NCBI GenBank assembly: GCA_900552925.1
Contig: USBH01000016.1
Location: forward strand, 1 to 13,482
From: an uncultured Oscillospiraceae bacterium
GTDB lineage: Bacteria; Bacillota; Clostridia; Oscillospirales; Acutalibacteraceae
Reading direction: 5' to 3'
DNA length: 13,482 nucleotides
The position numbers were made by a program, and so were the translations under genes. The notes beneath the pieces were generated by a model. The model saw only the letters and a program-made list of their open reading frames with translations, ran no database searches and had not been told where the DNA came from. Shown piece after piece: positions 6,471 through 13,433 of the stretch. The number at the start of each line of letters is the position of its first letter. Positions within the stretch are counted from its first letter, which is position 1.

Positions 6471-6524
6471 GGCAGGCGGCCCGGGGAGGAAAAGCGCCGT
6501 GGCTTTCCGCCCCCGCCGCCTGCC
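6471..6524 (+). promoter_or_regulatory. Long stem-loop abutting the ribosome site of ABC gene 1
   Basis: GGCAGGCGGC (6471-6480) pairs perfectly with GCCGCCTGCC (6515-6524). The inner helices GGGG (6483-6486)/CCCC (6511-6514) and GGAAA (6488-6492)/TTTCC (6504-6508) extend it to about 20 bp. The Shine-Dalgarno GGAAAGG begins at the very next base (6525). CTTTCC at 6503-6508 could alternatively pair with GGAAAG of that ribosome site, so two competing folds are possible. No U-run follows, so this is not a terminator. Confidence 0.6.
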
Positions 6525-6541
6525 GGAAAGGCTGGTATTTT

Positions 6542-8341
6542 GTGAAAAAGGAAGTCAAACACACAAGCATTCTGCGGTTTTTCCCGTTTACGAAGGGGCT
6601 CCGCCACCATTTCGTTCTGGCGCTCATCGCCATCATCGTCGCGGTATTTGCAAACTACATGACGCCGCAGGTCATCCGCGTCACGGTCGACTCGGTCATC
6701 AACGACACGCCGTTCAACCTGCCGGCGTTTCTGACCGACTGGATCGAGTCGCTCGGCGGGCGGGAATTCCTCCGGCAGAACATCGTGCTCTGCGCGCTGG
6801 CCTCGCTGCTGTTCGCGCTGCTCTCCGGCGTGACGAACTACCTCTCGCGCATGCACATGGCCAAGGGCTGCGAGGGCACGATCACGCGCATCCGCGACAG
6901 GCTGTTCGCGCACATCCAGCGCCTGCCCTACGCGTGGCACAACCTGAACCAGACCGGCGACATCATCCAGCGCTGCACGCAGGACGTCGACCTGATCCGC
7001 AACTTCATCAGCGACCAGATGCTCGAGCTCGTGCGCGTCGTCGTCCTGATCGGCGTCTCGCTTGCGCTGATGTTCTCGATGAACGTGCCGCTCGCGCTGA
7101 TCGCGCTGATTTTCATCCCGATCGTCGTCGCCTACTCGCTGATCTTCTTCGTGATCGTCGGCAACCGGTTCCGCGTCGCCGACGAGGCCGAGGGCAAGCT
7201 GACCGCCATCGTGCAGGAGAACCTGACCGGCGTGCGCGTCGTGCGCGCATTCGGCCGCGAGCGCTTTGAAAAGGACAAATTCAACAAGCAGAACGATCTG
7301 TTTTCCGACCTGTGGGTGCGCCTCGGCCGCGTGATGGGCCTCAACTGGGGCTTCGGCGACCTGCTTTCGGGGCTGCAGGTCATCACGATCCTCGCGGCGG
7401 GCGTTTTTTTCGTCGTCAACGGCTCGATCACCGAGGGCGAGTACCTCGCCTTCATCGCCTACAACTCGATGCTCGTCTGGCCGACGCGCAGCCTCGGCCG
7501 CCTTCTGAGCGAGCTGTCCAAGACCGGCATCAGCTCGAAGCGCCTGTTTGAGATCCTCGACGCCGAGGAGGAGCATGACGCCGAGAACCCGGTCGAGCCG
7601 CCGATGGACCGCGACATCGAGTTCAAGAACGTCAACTTCTCCTACGGCACGACCGGCGAGGTGCTGCACGACATCAGCTTCAAGATCCCGGCCGGCACGA
7701 CGCTCGGCATCCTCGGCTCGACCGGCAGCGGCAAAAGCACGCTGACCTACCTGCTCGACCGGCTCTACGAGCTGCCGGAAGGCGCGGGCGCGATCACGAT
7801 CGGCGGCGTGGACATCCGGAAGATCTCGCTCTCCCACCTGCGGCGCCACATCGGCATCGTGCTGCAGGAGCCGTTCCTGTTCTCGAAGAGCTTCAAGGAC
7901 AGCATTTCGGACGGCTCCGACCGCCACGACCTCGAGAGCGTGCGCGAATACGCGCGGCTCGCGGTCATCGACGACACGATCGGCAGCTTCGCCGAGGGCT
8001 ACGACACGCAGATCGGCGAGCGCGGCGTGACGATCTCCGGCGGCCAGAAGCAGCGCGTCGCGATCGCCCGCATGCTGATGCAGGACACGCCGATCAAGAT
8101 CTTCGACGATTCGCTCTCCGCCGTCGACATGGAGACGGACGCGAAGATCCGCGAATCGATCAACAAAAACGTCCGCGGCACGACGATCATCATCGCGCAC
8201 CGCATCACGACCATCATGAATGCCGACCAGATCATCGTCATGGACAAGGGCCGCATCGTGCAGCGCGGCACGCATGAAACGCTCTCGAAGGAGGACGGCA
8301 TCTACAAACGCATCTACGACACCCAGCGCTCCGCCACGTAA
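6542..8341 (+). CDS. Heterodimeric ABC exporter, subunit with degenerate ATP site
   Basis: A 599-residue type-IV ABC half-transporter: six membrane helices (about 20-320) then an ATP-binding domain (about 345-599). Motifs are Walker A GSTGSGKST (392-400, K398), Q-loop VLQEPFLFS, signature ISGGQKQ (498-504), Walker B KIFDD with D522, and H-loop H553. The catalytic Glu after Walker B is Asp (D523), the usual mark of the TM287/BmrC-type partner in heterodimeric exporters, while its signature is canonical. It would pair with the next gene to export drugs, lipids or peptides; the substrate is unknown. The start is the GTG at 6542, with GGAAAGG 10 nt upstream; an upstream in-frame ATG (6365) has no ribosome site. 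The downstream partner starts 27 nt after its stop. Confidence 0.95.
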   Translation: MKKEVKHTSILRFFPFTKGLRHHFVLALIAIIVAVFANYMTPQVIRVTVDSVINDTPFNLPAFLTDWIESLGGREFLRQNIVLCALASLLFALLSGVTNYLSRMHMAKGCEGTITRIRDRLFAHIQRLPYAWHNLNQTGDIIQRCTQDVDLIRNFISDQMLELVRVVVLIGVSLALMFSMNVPLALIALIFIPIVVAYSLIFFVIVGNRFRVADEAEGKLTAIVQENLTGVRVVRAFGRERFEKDKFNKQNDLFSDLWVRLGRVMGLNWGFGDLLSGLQVITILAAGVFFVVNGSITEGEYLAFIAYNSMLVWPTRSLGRLLSELSKTGISSKRLFEILDAEEEHDAENPVEPPMDRDIEFKNVNFSYGTTGEVLHDISFKIPAGTTLGILGSTGSGKSTLTYLLDRLYELPEGAGAITIGGVDIRKISLSHLRRHIGIVLQEPFLFSKSFKDSISDGSDRHDLESVREYARLAVIDDTIGSFAEGYDTQIGERGVTISGGQKQRVAIARMLMQDTPIKIFDDSLSAVDMETDAKIRESINKNVRGTTIIIAHRITTIMNADQIIVMDKGRIVQRGTHETLSKEDGIYKRIYDTQRSAT

Positions 8342-8368
8342 GGCGAGCGCTTTCGGAGAATGGAATTT

Positions 8369-10180
8369 ATGAAAATCAAAAGCAAATCCTTACAGACCTG
8401 GGCGAAGCTCCTGCCGTTTCTCGCCCCGTACAGAAAACACATGGTCCTGATCGTGGCCGCGATGCTGTTCAGCGCCGCGATCGACACCGTGCAGCCGCTT
8501 TTCTCCGGCTATGCGGTGGACCACTTCATCGAGCCGGGCACGACGGAGGGCATCGTCCCGTTCGTGCTGCTCTACATCCTGTGCGTCGTGCTGATGACGC
8601 TCTCCACGATCCTCATGGCGATCCTCGCGCTGAAGGTGGAGATGTACCTCGGCCGCGACCTGAAGCGCCGCCTGTTCGAGCACCTGCAGACGCTCGACCT
8701 CTCCTACTACAACACGACGCCGGTCGGCCGCATCATGGCGCGCGTGATGAGCGACACAAACAAGATCGGCACCGTGCTCGCCTGGAGCCTCGTCGACATC
8801 TTCTGGAGCGCCGCGTACGTGGTCGGCTGCGTCTTCGTCATGCTCGCTTACAACTGGAAGCTCGCGCTGATCCTGATCGCGATCATCCCGGTCATCGCGG
8901 TGTTCACGGTCATCTTCCAGAAGAAGATCCTCGCCGTAAACCGCCGCGTGCGCGCGATCAACGCCGAAGTGACGCGCCACTACAACGAGGGCATCTCCGG
9001 CGCGAAGACCTCGAAAACGCTCGTGATTGAGGAGAAGAACGACACGGCCTTCCGCGCCGTGACCGACGACATGCGCCGCACGACGATCCACGCCGTATGG
9101 CTCAACGCCGTGTACATCCCGATCATCAGCTTCCTGACCGCGATCGGCGTCGCGCTCGTGCTGACGCGCGGCGGCAGCATGGTGCTGTTCGGCGACATCT
9201 CGGTCGGCGACATGACCGTTTTCATCAACTACGCGCTGGTCATTGCGGACCCGGTGCAGCAGCTCGCGCGCACGATTTCGAACTTCATCGCGACGCAGGC
9301 GAACATCGAGCGCGTCTCCGCGCTGATGGAGCGCCCGGCGCTGATCACCGACACGCCGGCGGTCATCGAAAAGTACGGCACCTCGTTTGAGCCGAAGCGC
9401 GAGAACTGGGAGCCGATCGTCGGCCGCATCACGTTCGACGACGTGACGTTCCGCTACCCGGACGGCACCGAAAACGTGCTCGAGCACTTCTCGCTCGACA
9501 TCCCGGCCGGCACGACCGTCGCGATCGTCGGCGAGACGGGCGCGGGCAAATCGACGCTCGTCAACCTCGCGTGCCGCTTCTTCGAGCCGACCGGCGGGCG
9601 CATCCTGATCGACGGGCGCGACTACCGCGAGCGCTCGATGCTGTGGCTGCACTCGAGCATCGGCTACGTTCTGCAGACGCCGCACCTGTTCTCGGGCAGC
9701 GTGCGCGAAAACATCCGCTACGGCAAGCTGGACGCGACCGACGAAGAGGTGGAGGCCGCGGCGAAGCTCGTCAGCGCGCACGACTGCATCATGCGCATGG
9801 ACAAGGGCTACGACAGCGACGTCGGCGAAGGCGGCGACCAGCTCTCGACCGGCGAAAAGCAGCTCATCTCGTTTGCGCGCGCCGTGCTCGCCGATCCGCG
9901 TATCTTCGTGCTCGACGAAGCGACCGCCTCGATCGACACGAAGACCGAAGAGCTGATTCAGCACGCGATCTCGACGCTGCTCGAGAACCGCACCTCGTTC
10001 CTGATCGCGCACCGGCTTTCGACGATCCGCCACGCGGACCTGATCCTCGTCGTCCGCGGCGGCAAGATCATCGAGCAGGGCACGCACGAGGCGCTGCTCG
10101 AAAAGGGCGGCTACTACGCCGACCTGTACAACAAGCAGTTCGAGCAGGAGGCCGCCGGCCGCGTGTTCGGGGAAGAATAA
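8369..10180 (+). CDS. Heterodimeric ABC exporter, subunit with catalytic ATP site
   Basis: A 603-residue half-transporter with the same layout as its partner. Walker A is GETGAGKST (388-396, K394), Q-loop VLQTPHLFS, and Walker B FVLDE with D516 and the catalytic E517 intact; the H-loop is H548. Its signature is off-consensus, LSTGEKQ (492-498) instead of LSGGQ. Together with the partner's Asp-for-Glu change, one composite ATP site should be fully active (this Walker A/B with the partner's ISGGQ) and the other weak on both faces, as in TM287/288 and BmrCD. The start is taken at ATG 8369, because GGAG (8355-8358) lies 10 nt before it; the ATG at 8360 is only 1 nt from that site. A terminator follows 56 nt after the stop. 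Confidence 0.95.
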   Translation: MKIKSKSLQTWAKLLPFLAPYRKHMVLIVAAMLFSAAIDTVQPLFSGYAVDHFIEPGTTEGIVPFVLLYILCVVLMTLSTILMAILALKVEMYLGRDLKRRLFEHLQTLDLSYYNTTPVGRIMARVMSDTNKIGTVLAWSLVDIFWSAAYVVGCVFVMLAYNWKLALILIAIIPVIAVFTVIFQKKILAVNRRVRAINAEVTRHYNEGISGAKTSKTLVIEEKNDTAFRAVTDDMRRTTIHAVWLNAVYIPIISFLTAIGVALVLTRGGSMVLFGDISVGDMTVFINYALVIADPVQQLARTISNFIATQANIERVSALMERPALITDTPAVIEKYGTSFEPKRENWEPIVGRITFDDVTFRYPDGTENVLEHFSLDIPAGTTVAIVGETGAGKSTLVNLACRFFEPTGGRILIDGRDYRERSMLWLHSSIGYVLQTPHLFSGSVRENIRYGKLDATDEEVEAAAKLVSAHDCIMRMDKGYDSDVGEGGDQLSTGEKQLISFARAVLADPRIFVLDEATASIDTKTEELIQHAISTLLENRTSFLIAHRLSTIRHADLILVVRGGKIIEQGTHEALLEKGGYYADLYNKQFEQEAAGRVFGEE

Positions 10181-10236
10181 GCGACAAGCGCCCGGGGCGA
10201 AAGCCCGAACGCGCAGAATCCATCGCATAGAACGGG

Positions 10237-10268
10237 AAACAGGCTGCCGGTTCGGCAGCCTGTTTTTT
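10237..10268 (+). terminator. Intrinsic terminator of ABC operon
   Basis: CAGGCTGCCG (10240-10249) pairs perfectly with CGGCAGCCTG (10253-10262) around a 3-nt loop, followed by six T (10263-10268). The AAA before the stem extends pairing into the T-run. It could also act weakly on minus-strand transcripts coming from the Xre gene. Confidence 0.95.
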
Positions 10269-10348
10269 CGTCGGCGTTTATGGGAGGCGGTGCAAAGCGC
10301 TTGTTCCGCGTGCTGCAAGTAAAGCCGCCCGTTTGCAAAAACGCTTTT

Positions 10349-10570
10349 CTACTTCTCGTTTTTCTCCATCCGCTGGTATTCCAATATATCCCCCGGCTGG
10401 CAGTCCAGCACATCGCAAATTGCTTCGAGCGTAGAAAACCGAATCGCGCTGACATGGCCGTTTTTCAGCTTTGATAAGTTGACATTCGCCACGCCTACTT
10501 TTTCGGATAATTCATTCAATGACATTTTGCGGTCCGCCATCACGCGGTCTAATCTCAGGATGATCGGCAT
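10349..10570 (-). CDS. Xre-family HTH regulator, YozG-like
   Basis: A 73-residue, single-domain Cro/C1-type helix-turn-helix protein. The HTH covers about residues 16-65: SLNELSEKVGVANVNLSKLKNG holds helices 2 and 3, and the tail CQPGDILEY is typical of the short YozG/HTH_26 subgroup, which often pairs with DUF2975 membrane proteins (B. subtilis yoaS-yozG). Start ATG 10570; its ribosome site AAGGAG overlaps the TAA stop of the DUF2975 gene, and the gap is only 11 nt, so the two are co-translated. It is the likely binder of the palindromes flanking the operon promoter (inference). No convincing own terminator is seen; the ABC terminator at 10237-10268 faces it. Confidence 0.9.
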   Translation of the reverse strand: MPIILRLDRVMADRKMSLNELSEKVGVANVNLSKLKNGHVSAIRFSTLEAICDVLDCQPGDILEYQRMEKNEK

Positions 10571-10581
10571 ACGCTTCTCCT

Positions 10582-11196
10582 TTACAATGTCTCGTCGGAG
10601 AGCTTTTGCAGTTCCTCTCCATACGTAAATATATGAGACATCAGCAGCAGGACAAAGAATACGACGAGAAAGCCCAGATCAAAACGGAAATTCGCTGTGA
10701 CAGACTGGATTTGGCTGTTCTGAAGCAGCGTATTCAGATCAAAGACGCGGAGCATGTTCAGCGTTTCGACCGCGCTCATAATATTCTGTATGACGCCGAT
10801 GATAAGGCTGGCAAAGGCAAGCCTGCGGATCTCCTTTCCAACCGTCGGATGGAAAGGATCGCCCTGCGTCATCGGGGCAAGAATTCTTCTGATGATGCGG
10901 ATCGCGTAGCACACGACAGCGATGATCGCGACAGCCGCCGCGGTCATGATCCAGGCGTAGAACAAAAAGGCGTTGTGATCCGGCGCCACCTCTCCCGTCA
11001 GCGCAAAGGTGAGCGGCCCGATATCCACGGCGCTGTAATTTTCCACGGCCGTGGAACCGTGGCTGACGACATTCACGACCGTAAAAACACCGAGAACGGC
11101 TGCGCACACCACGGCGCCAACCAGGATGATTCCCCGTATAATGCGCAGCGCCTTATCCAGACCCTTTGCCGTCCTTGCTATTTTTTCTCTTGCCAT
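10582..11196 (-). CDS. DUF2975 four-helix membrane protein
   Basis: A 204-residue integral membrane protein with helices at about 20-45, 78-100, 126-146 and 172-192. Family marks are QGDPFHPTVGKEIRRLAF (111-128) after the second helix and the C-terminal YGEELQKLSDETL. Function is unknown across the family; the constant partnership with a small Xre regulator suggests the membrane protein senses something or holds the regulator. The ATG at 11196 is supported by AGGAGG about 11 nt upstream and by a consensus promoter that starts transcription near 11233. The reading frame is open further upstream to 11355, but that stretch contains the promoter and operators, so the longer start is rejected. The loop between helices 1 and 2 (about 46-77) is acidic. 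Confidence 0.9.
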   Translation of the reverse strand: MAREKIARTAKGLDKALRIIRGIILVGAVVCAAVLGVFTVVNVVSHGSTAVENYSAVDIGPLTFALTGEVAPDHNAFLFYAWIMTAAAVAIIAVVCYAIRIIRRILAPMTQGDPFHPTVGKEIRRLAFASLIIGVIQNIMSAVETLNMLRVFDLNTLLQNSQIQSVTANFRFDLGFLVVFFVLLLMSHIFTYGEELQKLSDETL

Positions 11197-11217
11197 AACA
11201 AAACCACCCTCCTCAAA

Positions 11218-11236
11218 TTTAACGATTATCGTTAAA
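11218..11236. promoter_or_regulatory. Operator candidate 1 (perfect palindrome)
   Basis: TTTAACGAT-T-ATCGTTAAA is a perfect 9-bp inverted repeat with a 1-nt centre. It lies directly downstream of the -10 box of the DUF2975-Xre promoter and covers the predicted start of transcription (about 11233). Confidence 0.75.
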
Positions 11237-11239
11237 TTC

Positions 11240-11268
11240 ATTATATGCGCCGCAGGGGATGTTGTCAA
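11240..11268 (-). promoter_or_regulatory. Consensus sigma-A promoter of DUF2975-Xre operon
   Basis: The minus strand reads TTGACA (11263-11268), 17 nt, TATAAT (11240-11245): both hexamers and the spacing are perfect consensus. Such a strong promoter, with palindromes on both sides, suggests tight repression. Confidence 0.9.
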
Positions 11269-11274
11269 GCGGTT

Positions 11275-11293
11275 TTTAACGATTATCATAAAT
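11275..11293. promoter_or_regulatory. Operator candidate 2 (imperfect copy)
   Basis: TTTAACGATTATC is repeated exactly from operator 1; the right arm diverges (ATCATAAAT, 6 of 9 matching the first copy). It lies just upstream of the -35 box, with its centre 57 bp from that of operator 1. Confidence 0.6.
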
Positions 11294-11306
11294 TTTTTTA
11301 TGTTTA

Positions 11307-11346
11307 TCGCAGGCAATTCCATTCCAGCGCCTGTTATTGCCTGCGA
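11307..11346. repeat. 11-bp inverted repeat of unknown role
   Basis: TCGCAGGCAAT (11307-11317) and ATTGCCTGCGA (11336-11346) are perfect inverted arms around an 18-nt loop. There is no T-run next to either side, so it is not a terminator. It lies between the accA terminator and the DUF2975 promoter region. Confidence 0.6.
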
Positions 11347-11386
11347 ACCATCCACGTCCGCCCCTTATTCCGCCGTATTTTTTGAC

Positions 11387-11422
11387 AAAAAAACAGCAAC
11401 CCCTGCGCAGGGGTTACTGTTT
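11387..11422 (-). terminator. Intrinsic terminator of the acc operon
   Basis: On the minus-strand RNA, AAACAGTAACCCCTG pairs with CAGGGGTTGCTGTTT (one G-U pair) around a tiny CG turn, and the stem runs into a U-run of seven (A-run 11387-11393 on the plus strand). It is 14 nt past the accA stop and probably ends the whole fatty-acid operon. Confidence 0.9.
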
Positions 11423-11436
11423 CGTAAAAATCAAAA

Positions 11437-12201
11437 TCAGTATTTGCGGAACCGCTCGTAGCGCTCCTTCAGCAGCGTTTCGGTGTCCTTTTCGCACAGG
11501 GCGTCAAGCTCCGTCTCCAGCATGGACTTGACCCGCGCGAACACGGCGCCCTTGTCCTCCTCGCTGATGACCTGCTCGACGACGCCGAGCTGCTCCATGT
11601 CCTGCGCCGTCAGCCGCAGGCACTCCGCCGCCTCCTTCGCGCGCTTTGCGTCCTTCCACAGGATGCTCGCGCAGCCCTCGGGCGACACGACCGAATACAC
11701 GGCGTTTTCGAGGATCCACACCCGGTCCGCCACGGCGAGCGCCAGCGCGCCGCCGGAGCCGCCCTCGCCGATCAGCACCGAGATCACCGGCGTTTTCAGG
11801 CCCATCATCTCGATGAGGTTTTCGGCGATCGCCTGGCCCTGGCCGCGCTCCTCGGCGCCGATGCCGCAGAACGCGCCCGAGGTGTCGACAAAGCAGACGA
11901 CCGGCCGGTGGAATTTCTCCGCCTGGCGCATCAGGCGCAGCGCCTTGCGGTAGCCCTCGGGGTTCGGGGAGCCGAAGTTGCGGTAGACCTTGTCGCGCGT
12001 GTCGCCGCCCTTCTCGATCGCGATGACCGTGACCGTGCGGCCGCCGAGCTTCGCGATGCCGGCGACGATCGCGGGGTCGTCGGCGAACCGGCGGTCGCCG
12101 TGCAGCTCGATGAAGTCCGTGAAGATGTTCTGGATGAACGAAAGCCCGGTCGCACGGCCCTTGCCGCGCGCAAGCTGAACCTTTTCATATGCCGTTGCCA
12201 T
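11437..12201 (-). CDS. accA: Acetyl-CoA carboxylase carboxyltransferase, alpha subunit
   Basis: This 254-residue subunit, with AccD, moves the carboxyl group from biotin on AccB to acetyl-CoA, giving malonyl-CoA for fatty-acid synthesis. The crotonase-type core is clear: [21 protein letters not shown] (22-42), [54 protein letters not shown], and [38 protein letters not shown]. It is shorter than the roughly 320-residue E. coli and Bacillus proteins because the N-terminal helical extension is absent, a form common in clostridial relatives. Its ATG overlaps the TAA of accD by one base (TAATG), so the two subunits are translationally coupled, fitting their fixed ratio. It is the last gene before the operon terminator. 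Confidence 0.97.
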   Translation of the reverse strand: MATAYEKVQLARGKGRATGLSFIQNIFTDFIELHGDRRFADDPAIVAGIAKLGGRTVTVIAIEKGGDTRDKVYRNFGSPNPEGYRKALRLMRQAEKFHRPVVCFVDTSGAFCGIGAEERGQGQAIAENLIEMMGLKTPVISVLIGEGGSGGALALAVADRVWILENAVYSVVSPEGCASILWKDAKRAKEAAECLRLTAQDMEQLGVVEQVISEEDKGAVFARVKSMLETELDALCEKDTETLLKERYERFRKY

Positions 12202-13106
12202 TATGCTTCGCCCTCCGTTTCTTCCTCCGCCTTTTCCGTACAGACGCCCTGCTTGTCGGCGTCGTGCATCCTGAGCAGCTGCGCGATGACCTCGCGCTGG
12301 TGGCTTCTCGGCGTGATGAGGTCGATGAAGCCGTGCTCCAGCAGGAACTCCGCGCGCTGGAAGCCCTCCGGCAGCTTTTTGCGGATCGTCTGCTCGATGA
12401 CGCGGGCGCCGGCAAAGCCGATCATCGCGTCCGGCTCGGCCATGATGATGTCGCCGTCCATCGCGAAGCTCGCCGTCACGCCGCCGGTCGTCGGGTCGGT
12501 GAGGACCGTCAGGTAAAACAGGCCCGCGTCGCTGTGCAGCCGCACCGCGCCGCTCGTCTTCGCCATCTGCATCAGGGAGAGGATGCCCTCCTGCATGCGC
12601 GCGCCGCCCGCCGCCGTAAAGCCGATGACCGGCAGGCGGTGCTCGGTCGCGTACTCAAACAGGCGCGTGATCTTTTCGCCGACCACCGTGCCCATGCTGC
12701 CCATCATGAAGTGCGGGTCCATGCAGAACACGGCGCACGGCTCGTCCTCCACGCGCAGCGTGCCGCAGATGACGGCCTCCTTCTCGCGCGTGGCGAGCCT
12801 TGCGCTCTTGAGCTTGTTTTCGTAATTCGGGAAGTCGAGGATGTCGCGGCTCGTCATGTCGCCGTCCAGCTCCGTGAAGCTGTCCTCGTCCGCGAGGAAG
12901 CTGATGCGCTGGCGCGCCGTCATGCGGAAATGATGCCCGCAGCGGCAGACGTTCTGCGTATCCCACAACTCCGAAACAGGCGTCTGCGTGCCGCACTTCG
13001 GACAGGTCATCGTGATCTCGTGCGACTCCTCCTGCGGATTTTTCGGCTGCTTGCCGCCCTTTTCCAGCTCGTTCTGCGGCGAGCGGAACAGGCCCATCAG
13101 ATTCAT
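12201..13106 (-). CDS. accD: Acetyl-CoA carboxylase carboxyltransferase, beta subunit
   Basis: A 301-residue partner of AccA in the carboxyltransferase complex. The N-terminal zinc ribbon is at residues 35-58 and the catalytic domain follows, with [23 protein letters not shown] and [49 protein letters not shown] both well conserved. The zinc ribbon is slightly odd: C35-x2-C38 is standard, but the second pair is C54-x-C56 (NVCRCGHH) rather than the usual C-x2-C, one residue shorter. The codons read cleanly, so this is not an obvious frameshift. The C-terminus is acidic ([11 protein letters not shown]). Start ATG 13106 with AAGGGAG 8 nt upstream. It follows accC after 64 nt and overlaps accA by one base. 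Confidence 0.97.
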   Translation of the reverse strand: MNLMGLFRSPQNELEKGGKQPKNPQEESHEITMTCPKCGTQTPVSELWDTQNVCRCGHHFRMTARQRISFLADEDSFTELDGDMTSRDILDFPNYENKLKSARLATREKEAVICGTLRVEDEPCAVFCMDPHFMMGSMGTVVGEKITRLFEYATEHRLPVIGFTAAGGARMQEGILSLMQMAKTSGAVRLHSDAGLFYLTVLTDPTTGGVTASFAMDGDIIMAEPDAMIGFAGARVIEQTIRKKLPEGFQRAEFLLEHGFIDLITPRSHQREVIAQLLRMHDADKQGVCTEKAEEETEGEA

Positions 13107-13145
13107 AGCGGTTTCTCCCTTCGGTTTGATGCTTCGGGGCGTTTT

Positions 13146-13170
13146 CCGGGCGGCTCAGCGCCGCGCCCGG
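13146..13170 (-). other. GC hairpin between accC and accD
   Basis: CCGGGCG (13146-13152) pairs with CGCCCGG (13164-13170), loop 11 nt, directly after the accC stop codon. There is no U-run, so it is unlikely to terminate; it could protect or pace the mRNA between cistrons. Confidence 0.4.
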
Positions 13171-13433
13171 TCAGCCCTCGCGGTTTTTGATAAAGTCGGT
13201 GTAGTAATCCCCGCTCTGGAACACGGGGTCGCGGATGATGTCGATCTGGTTTTCGATGTTGTTCGGCAGGCCGCCGATGACGAGCTCGCACAATGCGGAC
13301 TGCATCTTGCGGATGGCCTCCTCGCGCGTGGAGGAGAACACGATCATCTTGCCGAGCATCGAATCGTAGAACGGCGGCACCTCATACCCCTGATAGAGGA
13401 ACGTGTCGAAGCGCACCCACGGGCCGGAGGGGA
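13171..13433 (-). CDS. accC: Acetyl-CoA carboxylase biotin carboxylase, N-terminus missing
   Basis: Only the last 86 or so residues of an enzyme of about 450 are present; the rest lies past the contig end. It carboxylates biotin on AccB using ATP and bicarbonate. The fragment is the C-terminal biotin-carboxylase domain: VRFDTFLYQGYEVPPFYDSMLGK aligns with the VPPYYDSMIGK region of E. coli AccC, followed by the REEAIRKMQSALCELVIGGLPNNIENQ helix-loop. The frame is open up to the adapter at 13434, with no start seen, so the 5' end is cut and not a real beginning. In related bacteria accB, fabZ and other fab genes precede it. Pyruvate or other acyl-CoA carboxylases share this domain, but the accD-accA neighbours settle the call. 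Confidence 0.95.

Larger units (their letters stand above)
6100..6541. other. Divergent intergenic region, 442 nt
   Basis: No gene is supported here. The left part (about 6170-6260) is AT-rich and holds minus-strand promoter candidates for the hemolysin III gene. The right part carries the plus-strand promoter at 6324-6352 and then a GC-rich leader of about 180 nt with three hairpins. An open frame from ATG 6365 runs in frame into the first ABC gene but has no ribosome site, and its residues look like random basic sequence. Confidence 0.7.

Noticed and set aside
6365..6541. N-terminal extension of ABC gene 1 from ATG 6365
   Set aside because: There is no ribosome site at that ATG, the added 59 residues are basic and unlike ABC exporters, and GTG 6542 has GGAAAGG at the right distance. 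The stretch is better read as a structured leader.
6281..8275. Long minus-strand open frame (664 codons) opposite ABC gene 1
   Set aside because: It is the antisense shadow of a GC-rich gene: Arg, Asp, Val and His-rich sequence without a recognisable domain, no ribosome site, while the plus strand encodes an unmistakable ABC exporter.
8390..10318. Long minus-strand open frame (642 codons) opposite ABC gene 2
   Set aside because: Same reason: low-complexity Arg/Asp/Val-rich shadow without domain or start signal, and it would cross the operon terminator.
11197..11355. Upstream extension of the DUF2975 protein
   Set aside because: The extra codons contain the consensus promoter and both operator candidates; the ATG at 11196 has a strong ribosome site and gives the family-like N-terminus.
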